Source: Salimicrobium halophilum (GTDB taxonomy: Bacteria; Bacillota; Bacilli; Bacillales; Halobacillaceae). From it: a stretch of 64,000 nt of DNA. The stretch spans positions 126,501 through 190,500 of the forward strand of contig NZ_FNEV01000005.1 of NCBI RefSeq assembly GCF_900100295.1, read 5' to 3'. Shown piece by piece: positions 35,804-44,604 of the stretch. Every line of letters starts with the position of its first letter. Positions within the stretch are counted from its first letter, which is position 1. A program made the position numbers and the translations under genes. Under the pieces are notes generated by a model. The model saw nothing but the letters and a program-made list of their open reading frames with translations, was not told the DNA's origin and searched no databases.

Positions 35804-36741
35804 GTACTACCAAGGAAAAATTGCTAGAAATCAATAACTTGAAACAGCACTTTAAATCCGGAAGAAAAGGTGTCATCAAAGCGGTGGACGGTCTTGACTT
35901 CGATATCTATAAAGGAGAGACATTCGGTCTGGTGGGAGAGTCCGGTTGCGGGAAATCCACAACAGGACGAACCATCATCCGCTTGTACGATGCCACTGAC
36001 GGAGAAGTCCGATTCAACGGAGAAGATGTCCACAGCGTAAAGAATAAAGATGAATTGAAGCGGTTCAACCGCGAGATGCAAATGATCTTCCAGGATCCTT
36101 ATGCATCTTTGAATCCACGTATGAAAGTCGAGGACATTATTGCAGAAGGTATTGATGTCCATGGCCTGGCTTCCAATGATCAGGAGCGAAAGGAAATCGT
36201 CGTAGATCTGCTTGAGACGGTAGGTTTGAATGAGGACCACGCTAACCGATATCCCCACGAATTCAGTGGCGGACAGCGTCAGCGTATCGGAATTGCCCGC
36301 GCCCTTGCTGTGGATCCGAGTTTCATCATCGCAGACGAACCGATTTCGGCTCTGGACGTTTCCATTCAGGCACAGGTCGTAAACCTGCTGAAGAAACTTC
36401 AGGCGGAAAAAGGGTTGACGTACTTGTTCATCGCTCACGATTTGTCTATGGTGAAATATATCAGTGACCGGATCGGCGTTATGTATTTCGGTAAAATGGT
36501 AGAGCTTGCGGATGCTGATGAGTTGTACAAAAATCCTATGCACCCGTATACCCAGTCGCTTTTATCAGCGATTCCACTACCGGATCCGGACTACGAACGG
36601 AACCGCCGACGTTTCAACTATGATCCGAGTGATCATGATCAGAGCGAAGAGCCGGAATTTCGGGAAGTACGCCCAAATCATTGGGTTCTTTGCACACAGA
36701 AAGAAATGGAGAAATACCAAAAAGATTTTCCGGTATCCTGA
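35800..36741 (+). CDS. oppF: oligopeptide ABC transporter ATPase OppF
   Basis: A 313-residue ABC ATPase, the second energiser of the Opp importer. Walker A GESGCGKST, signature EFSGGQRQRIGIARAL, Walker B FIIADEPISALD, His in FIAHDLSMV. The C-terminal segment DYERNRRRFNYDPSDH resembles other OppF proteins. It overlaps oppD by 4 bases and is the last gene of the operon. Confidence 0.96.
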   Translation: MSTTKEKLLEINNLKQHFKSGRKGVIKAVDGLDFDIYKGETFGLVGESGCGKSTTGRTIIRLYDATDGEVRFNGEDVHSVKNKDELKRFNREMQMIFQDPYASLNPRMKVEDIIAEGIDVHGLASNDQERKEIVVDLLETVGLNEDHANRYPHEFSGGQRQRIGIARALAVDPSFIIADEPISALDVSIQAQVVNLLKKLQAEKGLTYLFIAHDLSMVKYISDRIGVMYFGKMVELADADELYKNPMHPYTQSLLSAIPLPDPDYERNRRRFNYDPSDHDQSEEPEFREVRPNHWVLCTQKEMEKYQKDFPVS

Positions 36742-36748
36742 AGGAAGG

Positions 36749-36780
36749 AGGCCGCTCTTAATGGAAGAGCGGCCTTTTTC
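36749..36780 (+). terminator. terminator of the opp operon
   Basis: An 11-bp perfect stem AGGCCGCTCTT/AAGAGCGGCCT, loop AATGG, then TTTTC. Confidence 0.9.
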
Positions 36781-36878
36781 TGATTTTTTTCTTAAAAATA
36801 TGGAAAATGACTGTTCATTTATCCTGAAAATCTTATATAATGAAGGAAGAGAAAAAATCTGGTAAGGGACGGTTAGAG

Positions 36879-38087
36879 ATGAAATATTTGCACCTTAAGA
36901 TGTTGCTCGCTTTGTTTATGGTATTCGGTTTTGCCTCCGTAGTTCATGCGGAAGAGGGAGAAGAACTTCCGGGAAAAGAAGTAGCGAAGAAAGAAGTGGG
37001 AATGAAAGAACTTCCGCTTCCAGATAAGATTCAGCGCTTTTTATATGACTCCGGACTCGATTTTACATACCCTGATGCTGTCCGAGGCATCTACGTAACA
37101 GCAAACTCCGCAGCAGGATCGAGAATGTCTGAGTTGAAGGAACTCGTAGGTTCTACGGACTTGAATGCGATGGTCATCGATGTGAAAGAAGACCATGGAA
37201 ATATTATGCTTGAACCACATAACGAAAAGTACAAAGAAATGTTCGAAGGTCGTTATGAAAGTGTCATGGATGACCCCCGAGCCATTCTTGAAGACCTCGA
37301 AGAACAAGGTATCTATCCGATTGCGCGAGTCGTCGTTTTCAAGGATAACGTGCTTGCAGAAGAACGACCGGATCTTTCATTCCAACGGAACGGCCAAATC
37401 TGGAGAAACGGAAAAGGCGAAGCGTTCGTGAACCCATTTGAAAAAGAAGTCTGGGAATACAATGTGGAAGTCGGAAAGATGGCTGCAGAGTTAGGCTTTA
37501 AAGAAATTCAGTTCGATTACGTACGGTTCCCTGAAGGGTTCGCATCAAGAGATGATGAGCTTCAATACGGGAAAGGCGATTATAATGTCGAAGGTGTAAA
37601 TGATGTACAACAGCGGGTGAATGCTGTGACTGATTTCGTAGCCTATGCGCGCGAGTCCCTTCGCAATTATGATGTGGATGTAGCTGTAGATATCTTCGGG
37701 TACTCCGCAGTTGTACCGGAAGAGCCGAATATCGGTCAGAACTTCTCGAAGATTTCATCGAACGTTGATGTCATTTCCTCTATGATTTATCCGAGTCACT
37801 GGGGGCCTTCCTTCGGTATAAGTAAGCCGGACACAGAACCGTATCGTCTGATTGATGAATATGCGAAGGTCGAGAATGAACGTCTCGCCACCTTAGAGGA
37901 GGCACCAACTTCCCGTCCATGGATCCAGGACTTTGAAGCTCCGTGGCTTTATTCAGGAGCTACCAAGCAATATGGGAAGCAGGAAGTCGAAGCACAGATC
38001 CGTGCTCTTAACGAGAATGGTATCGAGGAATTTCTTCTCTGGAACGCAGGGAACAGCTATACCAAAGGAGTAGACTATACGCCTTAA
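36879..38087 (+). CDS. putative secreted glycoside hydrolase (DUF4015 type)
   Basis: A 402-residue exported protein: signal peptide ending near VHA at residues 20-22, an acidic/basic linker, then a TIM-barrel-like domain starting AVRGIYVTANSAAG. Typical DUF4015 blocks are AMVIDVKEDHGNIM, GIYPIARVVVFKDNVLA, NPFEKEVWEYNVEVGKMAAELGFKEIQFDYVRFP and YPSHWGP. These proteins are thought to be glycosyl hydrolases, but the substrate is unknown. The ATG at 36879 follows AAGGGAC; a possible -10 TATAAT lies at 36836-36841. Confidence 0.85.
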   Translation: MKYLHLKMLLALFMVFGFASVVHAEEGEELPGKEVAKKEVGMKELPLPDKIQRFLYDSGLDFTYPDAVRGIYVTANSAAGSRMSELKELVGSTDLNAMVIDVKEDHGNIMLEPHNEKYKEMFEGRYESVMDDPRAILEDLEEQGIYPIARVVVFKDNVLAEERPDLSFQRNGQIWRNGKGEAFVNPFEKEVWEYNVEVGKMAAELGFKEIQFDYVRFPEGFASRDDELQYGKGDYNVEGVNDVQQRVNAVTDFVAYARESLRNYDVDVAVDIFGYSAVVPEEPNIGQNFSKISSNVDVISSMIYPSHWGPSFGISKPDTEPYRLIDEYAKVENERLATLEEAPTSRPWIQDFEAPWLYSGATKQYGKQEVEAQIRALNENGIEEFLLWNAGNSYTKGVDYTP

Positions 38088-38092
38088 TCACG

Positions 38093-38121
38093 AAAGCCGC
38101 CGGATATTCCGGTGGCTTTTT
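38093..38121 (+). terminator. terminator after the glycoside hydrolase gene
   Basis: AAAGCCGCCGG/CCGGTGGCTTT (one G-U), loop ATATT, then TT. Confidence 0.85.
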
Positions 38122-38207
38122 GTATATACTGGAAAGAGGTTTTTTCTATATGTAGATGCTCGAACTTCTAAGCGGGATGTCTTCACTTTTCCGTTGTCTA
38201 GTTGCAT

Positions 38208-38306
38208 CACCCAGAAATCCGAGGCATAAGTAGCCCAGATAAGAGAAAAGAAAGAGCGCTTCTCATCTGACAGGTCTACTTATGCCTAAGATTTCTAAGC
38301 GGGGTG
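38208..38306. repeat. hairpin repeat unit C1
   Basis: Nested pairings: CACCC 38208-12 with GGGTG 38302-06; AGAAATC 38213-19 with GATTTCT 38290-96; GGCATAAGTAG 38223-33 with CTACTTATGCC 38276-86; CAGAT 38236-40 with ATCTG 38265-69. Confidence 0.87.
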
Positions 38307-38331
38307 TCTCCACTTTTCTTGATCTAGTTGC

Positions 38332-38434
38332 GACATCCAGAAACTCGAGCCATAAGCGACTCGGATCAAAGAAAGGGAAAGAACACCTTTCGTTGACCAA
38401 GTCGCTTATGACTGAAGTTTCTAAGCGGGATGTC
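38332..38434. repeat. hairpin repeat unit C2
   Basis: Nested pairings: GACATCC 38332-38 with GGATGTC 38428-34; AGAAACT 38339-45 with AGTTTCT 38416-22; CATAAGCGACT 38351-61 with AGTCGCTTATG 38400-10; GAAAGG near the tip with CCTTTC. Confidence 0.88.
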
Positions 38435-38511
38435 TCCACTTTTCCAGGTCATTTAACAAAGTTAAAGAATTTCGTTATAATAAGTATGACTACGAATAAG
38501 GGAGTAGATCG

Positions 38512-39099
38512 ATGAACTGGTTTGAGAAGCTTAATCAGTATTTTCCAATTGAAGAAATGAAATCTCAGGAACACATGGAAACCCTTTTGAAGGAAAAAGG
38601 GGATGTCTATCATAAAGACGAAGGTGAAAAGCATGTATTGATGTATGCGGAATTTCCTACTTTCGTATTTATAGACTATGTGTATGTATCCGCCGCTGCC
38701 CGGGGAGAAGGTCTCGGTCATAAGCTGATAGAAAAAATGAAACAGAAGAACAAGCCGATTATCCTTGAGGTGGAACCGGTCGATTATGAGGATTCTGATA
38801 CAGAGAAACGACTCAGGTTCTATCAGAGGGAAGGTTTCACGCATGCCAGATCGATCGGGTACTCAAGACGCTCGCTGGCCACGGATGAGTGGAGTCAGCT
38901 CGAGATTTTGTACTGGTCTCCGGAGGATGCGGATGAAGAGGAGATCTTCGAGCAGATGAAACAGATGTATGAAGAGATTCATACGTATAAAGATGAAACA
39001 TTTTACGGGAAGTCTTATCAGCCTGTAGATGAAGTACTGAAAATCGATGAGAAACGATCCGTCACAAATATGATGGATGAGCTCGATGATAAAAAATGA
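38512..39099 (+). CDS. yjbC: GNAT-family acetyltransferase YjbC
   Basis: A 195-residue protein with an N-terminal GNAT domain: FVFIDYVYVSAAARGEGLGHKLIEKM includes the acetyl-CoA loop RGEGLG. It continues LRFYQREGFTHARSIGY and has an acidic C-terminal extension. B. subtilis YjbC lies directly before spx, as here, and the two can be co-transcribed. Here a hairpin separates them. AAGGGAG ribosome site. Substrate unknown. Confidence 0.88.
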   Translation: MNWFEKLNQYFPIEEMKSQEHMETLLKEKGDVYHKDEGEKHVLMYAEFPTFVFIDYVYVSAAARGEGLGHKLIEKMKQKNKPIILEVEPVDYEDSDTEKRLRFYQREGFTHARSIGYSRRSLATDEWSQLEILYWSPEDADEEEIFEQMKQMYEEIHTYKDETFYGKSYQPVDEVLKIDEKRSVTNMMDELDDKK

Positions 39100-39108
39100 C
39101 CCTATAAT

Positions 39109-39139
39109 AGCCTTCTGTGTCCATGCAGAGGGCTTTTTT
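39109..39139 (+). terminator. terminator after yjbC
   Basis: AGCCTTCTG/CAGAGGGCT (one G-U) with an 8-base loop, then TTTTT. Confidence 0.82.
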
Positions 39140-39194
39140 CAATGAGCGGGGAACAGTTGATAATGAAAACTTTGTGAAAATCTTAATTAAGAAG

Positions 39195-39223
39195 GTTTTA
39201 GGTGTGGGTGTATGTGGTATAAT
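39195..39223 (+). promoter_or_regulatory. candidate extended -10 promoter of spx
   Basis: TGGTATAAT (extended -10 ending at 39223) in the 309-base gap between yjbC and spx; no convincing -35. A second TATAAT at 39313-39318 may be another start. No gene is seen in the gap. Confidence 0.4.
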
Positions 39224-39408
39224 AACAGGGAAGCAGTTGATAGCAAGAGTATATCCCCGTTATTGCAGTGGTTTTTTTAGAAGTGATATGGATTTCAGAA
39301 CTATTTTGTGTTATAATGAACATAGGATGCAATTTAAATTCATTTTAAATTGATAAACAATGTCACTTAAAGTTTGATTATATTATATAATGAGGAGTGA
39401 AGTTCTAC

Positions 39409-39804
39409 ATGGTTACACTTTATACCTCACCGAGCTGTACATCATGCCGCAAAGCCAAAGCCTGGTTAGAAGAGCATAATATCGAATACACAGAAAGAAA
39501 CATTTTCTCAGAACCGCTTACGATTGATGAGATCAAAGAAATTCTTCGTATGACGGAAGATGGAACGGAAGAGATTATTTCCAAACGTTCAAAAGTATTC
39601 CAAAAATTAGATACTGATTTCGATCAACTGCCTATGCAAGAGCTATTCGATTTGATCAAAGATAATCCGGGTCTATTGCGCCGCCCGATCATCATCGATG
39701 ATAAGCGCCTACAGGTTGGTTACAATGAAGATGAAATCCGTCGTTTCTTACCGAGAAGCGTACGTACTTTCCAACTGAAAGAAGCACAACGTCTCGTTAA
39801 TTAA
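39409..39804 (+). CDS. spx: transcriptional regulator Spx
   Basis: A 131-residue ArsC-fold regulator that binds the RNA polymerase alpha C-terminal domain and controls the disulfide-stress response. The redox switch C10-T-S-C13 and Gly52, important for alpha-subunit contact, are present. The C terminus (LKEAQRLVN) is like the segment through which ClpXP takes Spx. The ATG at 39409 follows GAGGAGTG. spxH, encoding its proteolytic adaptor, lies 5 kb downstream. Confidence 0.97.
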   Translation: MVTLYTSPSCTSCRKAKAWLEEHNIEYTERNIFSEPLTIDEIKEILRMTEDGTEEIISKRSKVFQKLDTDFDQLPMQELFDLIKDNPGLLRRPIIIDDKRLQVGYNEDEIRRFLPRSVRTFQLKEAQRLVN

Positions 39805-39809
39805 TAAAG

Positions 39810-39842
39810 AAAGCTATGCCTCTGAATGGGCATAGCTTTTTT
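39810..39842. terminator. bidirectional terminator between spx and yjbE
   Basis: AAAGCTATGCC/GGCATAGCTTT with an 8-base loop, T-run on the right and an A-rich left flank. Confidence 0.85.
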
Positions 39843-40494
39843 AATTAGTACGGTAAAGAAGTCTTCCCGTCCATAGTACAAAAACAACGAGGAACATAGA
39901 GAAGAGAATAGGACCATAAGCAATCTGTGTCACTGTTTCTGATACTTTTTCGTTCTGAAGGATCAACTGTCCGGATGTATAGGCGAGAATTCCTGTACCG
40001 ATGTAGAGAAAGAGCGGAAAACGGTCGAGAACCTTCAAGATTAATGTGCTTCCCCATATAATGATAGGGACGGAAAGTAACAAACCGAAGATGACATAGG
40101 TGAGACGATTTTCTGAAGCTCCGGCAATGGCCAGCACATTATCAAAACCCATAACGATATCCGCAGTGACTATCGTACGGATAGCCTGCCAGGCACTCAC
40201 ACCTCCACTTACGGATAATTCTGCTTCCTTCGGGTTCAGCAGCTGAATAGAAATGTAAAGAAGCAGGATTCCTCCAATCACAGTGAGGAAAGGGATCTGA
40301 AGAAGATAGATGGCGACGGCAGTCATGAAAATCCGGCACCCGATAGCAAGCCCTGTGCCGAAGAATATCGCTTTTTTTCTTTCCGAATCAGGGAGATGAC
40401 GGCATGCGAGGGCAATTACGACAGCATTGTCCCCCCCGAGAACGAGATCGATGGTAATGATAAGCAGTATGGGTTCAAGCATGTCCAAATCCAT
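39841..40494 (-). CDS. yjbE: TerC family membrane protein YjbE
   Basis: A 217-residue TerC-family protein with seven or so membrane helices. Conserved acidic motifs: IDLVLGGDNAVVIALA near residues 17-32 and TIVTADIVMGFDNVLAIAG near 115. Relatives in Bacillus export manganese to metallate exoenzymes or are paired with tellurium resistance, so metal transport is likely. The ATG at 40494 lies 11 bases after AAGGAGG; the upstream TTG at 40524 has no ribosome site. Same place as B. subtilis yjbE, but reversed in strand relative to spx. Confidence 0.85.
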   Translation of the reverse strand: MDLDMLEPILLIITIDLVLGGDNAVVIALACRHLPDSERKKAIFFGTGLAIGCRIFMTAVAIYLLQIPFLTVIGGILLLYISIQLLNPKEAELSVSGGVSAWQAIRTIVTADIVMGFDNVLAIAGASENRLTYVIFGLLLSVPIIIWGSTLILKVLDRFPLFLYIGTGILAYTSGQLILQNEKVSETVTQIAYGPILFSMFLVVFVLWTGRLLYRTN

Positions 40495-40624
40495 GGGGAA
40501 AAAAGCCTCCTTATCTAGTGACAAATTGTTGCAAATAGTCTAAAATATAAAATCAACCTCATCTTCGATTGAGAAAGCAATTCATTTTGAAGTCGAGGAA
40601 ACTTATCCTACAATAGAGATAGAT

Positions 40625-40680
40625 AACACACCGAATTTATTAAAGCTTGATTGAAGCCATTCACTTTCGGGTATTGTGTT
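40625..40680 (+). promoter_or_regulatory. imperfect inverted repeat upstream of mecA
   Basis: AACACACCGAA (40625-40635) can pair with TTCGG (40666-70) and TGTGTT (40675-80) with a 4-base bulge, forming a hairpin ahead of mecA. Confidence 0.35.
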
Positions 40681-40736
40681 AATCAATAGAGCAGTCTCTT
40701 CAGCCTGTTATACTACTTCGAAGGGAGAGAGACGAA

Positions 40737-41432
40737 ATGGAAATAGAACGGATCAATGAGAACACAGTCAAATTTTATATAACGTATAACGATGTGGAGA
40801 AGCGCGGATTCAACCGCGAAGAAATCTGGTATGATCGTGAGCGTAGTGAACAGTTATTCTGGGAAATGATGGATGAGGTGAGTGATCAGGAAGACTTCTC
40901 ACCGGAAGGACCTCTTTGGATCCAGGTCCAGGCTATGGATAAAGGAATGGAGATCATTGTGACGAAAGCTCAGCTGTCTCAGGATGGTCAAAAACTTGAG
41001 CTTCCTGATAATGAAGACAAGAACATCGACATTCCGATGGATGAGAAGCTCGAATCCCTGCTTGAAAGTGAGCCGGCGGATACGGCTAAGAATGATACCG
41101 AGGAAAAAGAGGAAGAGGAAGAAGAAGGCTCTGAAGAACCTCTTGCTTTCGCGCTCCGTTTTCCGGACATTGAAGATGTCATCCAGTTGAGTCATTATGT
41201 GACACTGCCTTCCACCGTTCATGATTCGCTTTATCACTATGAAGATGCCTATTATGTATATATTCAGTTCACCGATGAAAATATGAATGATCGGGATCAG
41301 GAAAATTACTTGAGCCGTCTGATGGAATTCGGGTCGGAAACGACGAATACGATTCATCTCATAAGTGAATACGGAAAGACGATTTTTGAAGAGGATGCTC
41401 TACAATCGATCGCTAAGCACTTTTCCGCTTAA
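40737..41432 (+). CDS. mecA: adaptor protein MecA
   Basis: A 231-residue adaptor that brings substrates such as ComK to ClpCP. The N-terminal substrate-binding domain starts MEIERINENTVKFYITYNDV. A strongly acidic linker (about 100-135, with a run of Glu) leads to the C-terminal ClpC-binding domain (FRFPDIEDVIQLSHYV-like, ending IAKHF). The acidic linker is longer than in B. subtilis. A GGGAGAGAG ribosome site precedes ATG. The TAA is in the loop of its own terminator. Confidence 0.95.
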   Translation: MEIERINENTVKFYITYNDVEKRGFNREEIWYDRERSEQLFWEMMDEVSDQEDFSPEGPLWIQVQAMDKGMEIIVTKAQLSQDGQKLELPDNEDKNIDIPMDEKLESLLESEPADTAKNDTEEKEEEEEEGSEEPLAFALRFPDIEDVIQLSHYVTLPSTVHDSLYHYEDAYYVYIQFTDENMNDRDQENYLSRLMEFGSETTNTIHLISEYGKTIFEEDALQSIAKHFSA

Positions 41433-41449
41433 GGAAAGTGCTTTTTTTT
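41415..41449 (+). terminator. terminator with the mecA stop codon in its loop
   Basis: AAGCACTTT/AAAGTGCTT, 11-base loop containing TAA, followed by T6. Confidence 0.85.
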
Positions 41450-41549
41450 GTCTTTTTTTAACCTAGCCTGCTGCCTTTTGTTGCAGGATTCTTCCGACTT
41501 TTGTCGAATAGTTTCTAGATGACACAATTCTATGGATAGGTGGTGGGAC

Positions 41550-42677
41550 ATGTTTTCAGCATTAGATGACCACGGGGTTCCGTGTGTATTGTACCGTCGT
41601 TCAACGAAAGAAATAGAACATCTGAAAAAGGGTGGTCCTTTTTATTGTCCGATGTGCGAAGAAGCAGTGCAGCTTCGTCTCAGTACGAAGCGTGCCCCGC
41701 ATTTTGCCCATTTGCCGAGGAGTTCCTGTTCATATAAGGGAGAATCTCTTCGTCATCAGAAAGGCAAACTGATGCTTTTTGAATGGCTTCATAGACAAAA
41801 GTTGAAACCCAAGCTCGAGCATTTTCTTCCTGCGATCGGACAACGCCCCGATGTCTATGTCGAGTGGAAGACATATAAGTTCGCATTAGAATTCCAGTGT
41901 TCCGTTATTTCCCCCGCTGAAGTGAAGAGAAGAACCAGGCACTATCAGAAAGCAGGAATTGTTCCATTGTGGATTATTTCCGAAGACAAGGTGAAAGGCA
42001 AGCCCCCATTACTTTCCTTTTCTGAATTCCTACGCAATTTCATCTATTGTTTCGATAATCATCTACACTTCTATACCTTCTCCCCTGAATCGAAGCGCTT
42101 CTCCATCCTGGATATTCACCAGTCTCTTTCTTCGAGAAAAATACTTGTCCGTCCAAGGTCGACATTCCTGCCATCGTTATCTTTTCCAGATTTATTTCGA
42201 GCACGCGAAGCCTCTATCCAATGGGAATGGTGGGAACGTAGTGTCTATCGCTATCGGACAACTCCGATTCTTCGTCCTTCCGGGAAAGACCGTCAGTTTC
42301 TCCAGTTCCTATACTTGAACCGTATCCATTATTCTCTGATCCCTTCCGTCTGTTTTCTGCCTCTTCGTTACCAACCCTTATATGATAAACCTGCTCATTT
42401 GTGGCAGACGAGAGCGATTGTCAGCCACTTTCTTCCTTTGAAGAAGGGGGAGATACTTCGTATGCCTTCGATTCCTGTACGGGATATTCTTGGAAAGAAG
42501 ACGATCGATTTGATGGATGAATACCTCGAAGAACTGGCATACTTAGGATATGCAGTGAAAAAAGGGGAGTGCTGGTATAAACAAAGTGATATCCCTTTTT
42601 CGCAAAATATAGAGCAGGCGCTGCGGCAGGATAAGGAATTAATGATACAATTGAAACATAGGGATGATAAACCTTAA
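41550..42677 (+). CDS. coiA: competence protein CoiA
   Basis: A 375-residue CoiA. An N-terminal zinc-ribbon-like part (FYCPMCEEAVQLRLSTKRAPHFAH) is followed by the PD-(D/E)XK nuclease-like core QRPDVYVEWKTYKFALEFQCSVIS, and a long C-terminal region. CoiA promotes recombination of incoming DNA during transformation. The ATG at 41550 follows AGGTGG; the ATG at 41532 has none. Its presence with med and mecA suggests a natural-competence gene set, though late competence genes are outside the window. Confidence 0.9.
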   Translation: MFSALDDHGVPCVLYRRSTKEIEHLKKGGPFYCPMCEEAVQLRLSTKRAPHFAHLPRSSCSYKGESLRHQKGKLMLFEWLHRQKLKPKLEHFLPAIGQRPDVYVEWKTYKFALEFQCSVISPAEVKRRTRHYQKAGIVPLWIISEDKVKGKPPLLSFSEFLRNFIYCFDNHLHFYTFSPESKRFSILDIHQSLSSRKILVRPRSTFLPSLSFPDLFRAREASIQWEWWERSVYRYRTTPILRPSGKDRQFLQFLYLNRIHYSLIPSVCFLPLRYQPLYDKPAHLWQTRAIVSHFLPLKKGEILRMPSIPVRDILGKKTIDLMDEYLEELAYLGYAVKKGECWYKQSDIPFSQNIEQALRQDKELMIQLKHRDDKP

Positions 42678-42708
42678 GTAATTTCAGAAGAAAAGAGGAG
42701 GCTATTCA

Positions 42709-44517
42709 TTGGCTCAAACGAAAGAATTACCGAAACGTGAAGAGATTCCCACAGAACGTACGTGGAGACTCGAAGATATCTTCGAGACAGACGAAGCGTG
42801 GTACGAAGAGTTTGAACAACTGAAGAAGGAAACAGAAAAGATTCCCCCTTTTGAGAATACGTTAGGAAATTCCGGAGAGAGGCTTTATGAACTGTTCGAT
42901 TTCCAGGACCGTTTCTCGGAACGTTTAGGGAAACTATTCACATATGCACACATGCGCAGCGATCAGGACACGACGAATGCGTATTATCAGGAAATGAATA
43001 CGAAAGCGGAGTCCCTGCTTACAGAAGCTTCTCAGGCGATGAGCTTCATCGTTCCAGAGATTCTCTCGCTGCCAGAAGGTACGATAGATAAGTTTCTCGA
43101 GGATTACGAACCGCTGAAGCATTACGAACATACATTGAATGAAATCACTCGTCAGAAAGAACACATACTGAGTGAGAAGGAAGAAAAACTGCTCGCCGGT
43201 TTTTCGGAAATTTCCGGAGCTCCGGCCCAGACTTTCGGAGCACTTAACAACGCTGATCTTACTTTTCCTTCGATCAAGGATGAAGAAGGGAACGAGGTGG
43301 ATGTAACGCACGGTCGGTACTTGAATTTCCTGAAATCCGATAATCGTAAAGTTCGCGAAGATGCTTTCCGCGCAATGTATGATACGTTCGGGTCTTTCAA
43401 AAATACGTTCGCTTCCACATTGAGTGCCAATGTGAAGAAGAACAATTTCAAAGCGACTGTACGCAATTATGATAGTGCGAGACAGGCGGCTCTCGATTCC
43501 AATAAAATTCCGGAAAGTGTGTACGATAACCTGATTGAAGCTGTACACGATCGTCTGGATCTCATGCATCGCTACGTCCGATTGAGAAAGCGTGTATTGG
43601 GGCTGGATGAAGTGCACATGTACGATCTTTATACACCGATTGTAAAAGATGTGGAAATGAAGGTGACGTACGAAGAGGCACAGGAGAAGGTATTGGAGGC
43701 TTTGAAGCCGCTCGGTGAAGATTATGTGGAGAAGCTGAGTGAAGGGTTCCAGAATCGTTGGATCGACGTGGAGGAGAACAAAGGGAAGCGCAGTGGTGCC
43801 TATTCTTCAGGTCACTATGGCACAAACCCTTACATTCTTATGAACTGGCAGGACAATGTGGATAACCTGTTCACATTAGCTCACGAGTTGGGTCACTCCC
43901 TCCATAGTTATTACACCCATCAACATCAGCCGTATCGTTACGGGAACTATTCCATCTTCGTTGCAGAAGTCGCTTCCACGACGAACGAAGCGTTGCTGAA
44001 TGATTACATGGTGGAAAATACGACAGATGAAAAAGAGAAGCTGTATCTGTTGAACAACTATCTCGAAGGATTCCGTGGTACGGTATTCCGTCAGACGATG
44101 TTTGCGGAATTCGAACATGAGATCCATAGACGGGAGCAGGAAGGCGAAGCACTCACGGCGGAGAAGCTGACGGAGATTTATTACAATCTCAACAAAAAAT
44201 ACTTCGGGGACGATACGTTCATCGACGAAGAAATCGGCCTGGAGTGGGCGAGAATTCCTCACTTCTATATGGGATACTACGTGTACCAGTACGCCACAGG
44301 GTTCTCTGCAGCGACGGCCCTCGCCAATCAGATCCAGGAAGAAGGGGCTCCTGCCGTTGAACGATACAAAGACTTCCTGAAAGCAGGAAGCAGTGATTAT
44401 CCGATTGAAGTGCTGAAGAAGGCCGGAGTAGATATGACTTCCAAACAGCCTGTCCTTGAAGCATTGGATGTATTTGAGCAGAAGCTTGAAGAGATGGAGC
44501 GTCTGCTTGAAGGATGA
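42709..44517 (+). CDS. pepF: oligoendopeptidase F
   Basis: A 602-residue M3B metallopeptidase that degrades short peptides in the cytoplasm. The zinc motif is LAHELGHSLHSYY near residue 389, and the downstream zinc Glu lies in FVAEVASTTNEALLNDYM. It begins at TTG (7 bases after GAGGAGG); no better ATG exists before the conserved EERTWRLEDIF-like N terminus. It may use peptides imported by the opp system nearby. Confidence 0.96.
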   Translation: MAQTKELPKREEIPTERTWRLEDIFETDEAWYEEFEQLKKETEKIPPFENTLGNSGERLYELFDFQDRFSERLGKLFTYAHMRSDQDTTNAYYQEMNTKAESLLTEASQAMSFIVPEILSLPEGTIDKFLEDYEPLKHYEHTLNEITRQKEHILSEKEEKLLAGFSEISGAPAQTFGALNNADLTFPSIKDEEGNEVDVTHGRYLNFLKSDNRKVREDAFRAMYDTFGSFKNTFASTLSANVKKNNFKATVRNYDSARQAALDSNKIPESVYDNLIEAVHDRLDLMHRYVRLRKRVLGLDEVHMYDLYTPIVKDVEMKVTYEEAQEKVLEALKPLGEDYVEKLSEGFQNRWIDVEENKGKRSGAYSSGHYGTNPYILMNWQDNVDNLFTLAHELGHSLHSYYTHQHQPYRYGNYSIFVAEVASTTNEALLNDYMVENTTDEKEKLYLLNNYLEGFRGTVFRQTMFAEFEHEIHRREQEGEALTAEKLTEIYYNLNKKYFGDDTFIDEEIGLEWARIPHFYMGYYVYQYATGFSAATALANQIQEEGAPAVERYKDFLKAGSSDYPIEVLKKAGVDMTSKQPVLEALDVFEQKLEEMERLLEG

Positions 44518-44529
44518 CTATAATCAGAG

Positions 44530-44561
44530 AGAGCCGTTCTCATCAAGGAGCGGCTCTTTTT
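44530..44561 (+). terminator. terminator of pepF
   Basis: AGAGCCGTTC/GAGCGGCTCT (one G-U), 8-base loop, then TTTT. Confidence 0.87.
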
Positions 44562-44566
44562 GCATG

Positions 44567-44596
44567 AAAAAAGCAGATGTCCATTCAGACATCTGC
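44567..44596 (-). terminator. terminator of spxH
   Basis: Perfect 9-bp stem GCAGATGTC/GACATCTGC with a 6-base loop; T6 follows on the minus strand. Confidence 0.88.
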
Positions 44597-44604
44597 CTCT
44601 TTCT

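Larger units (their letters stand above)
38158..38445. repeat. hairpin repeat cluster C (units C1 and C2)
   Basis: This fills most of the 424-base gap between the glycoside hydrolase gene and yjbC. An unpaired right arm (GAACTTCTAAGCGGGATG, 38162-38179) precedes two full units, with linker CTCCACTTTTCTTGATCTAG between them. Confidence 0.85.

Noticed and set aside
39117-39353. 78-codon frame in the gap before spx
   Set aside because: It starts inside the yjbC terminator, lacks a ribosome site and overlaps likely spx promoter elements.
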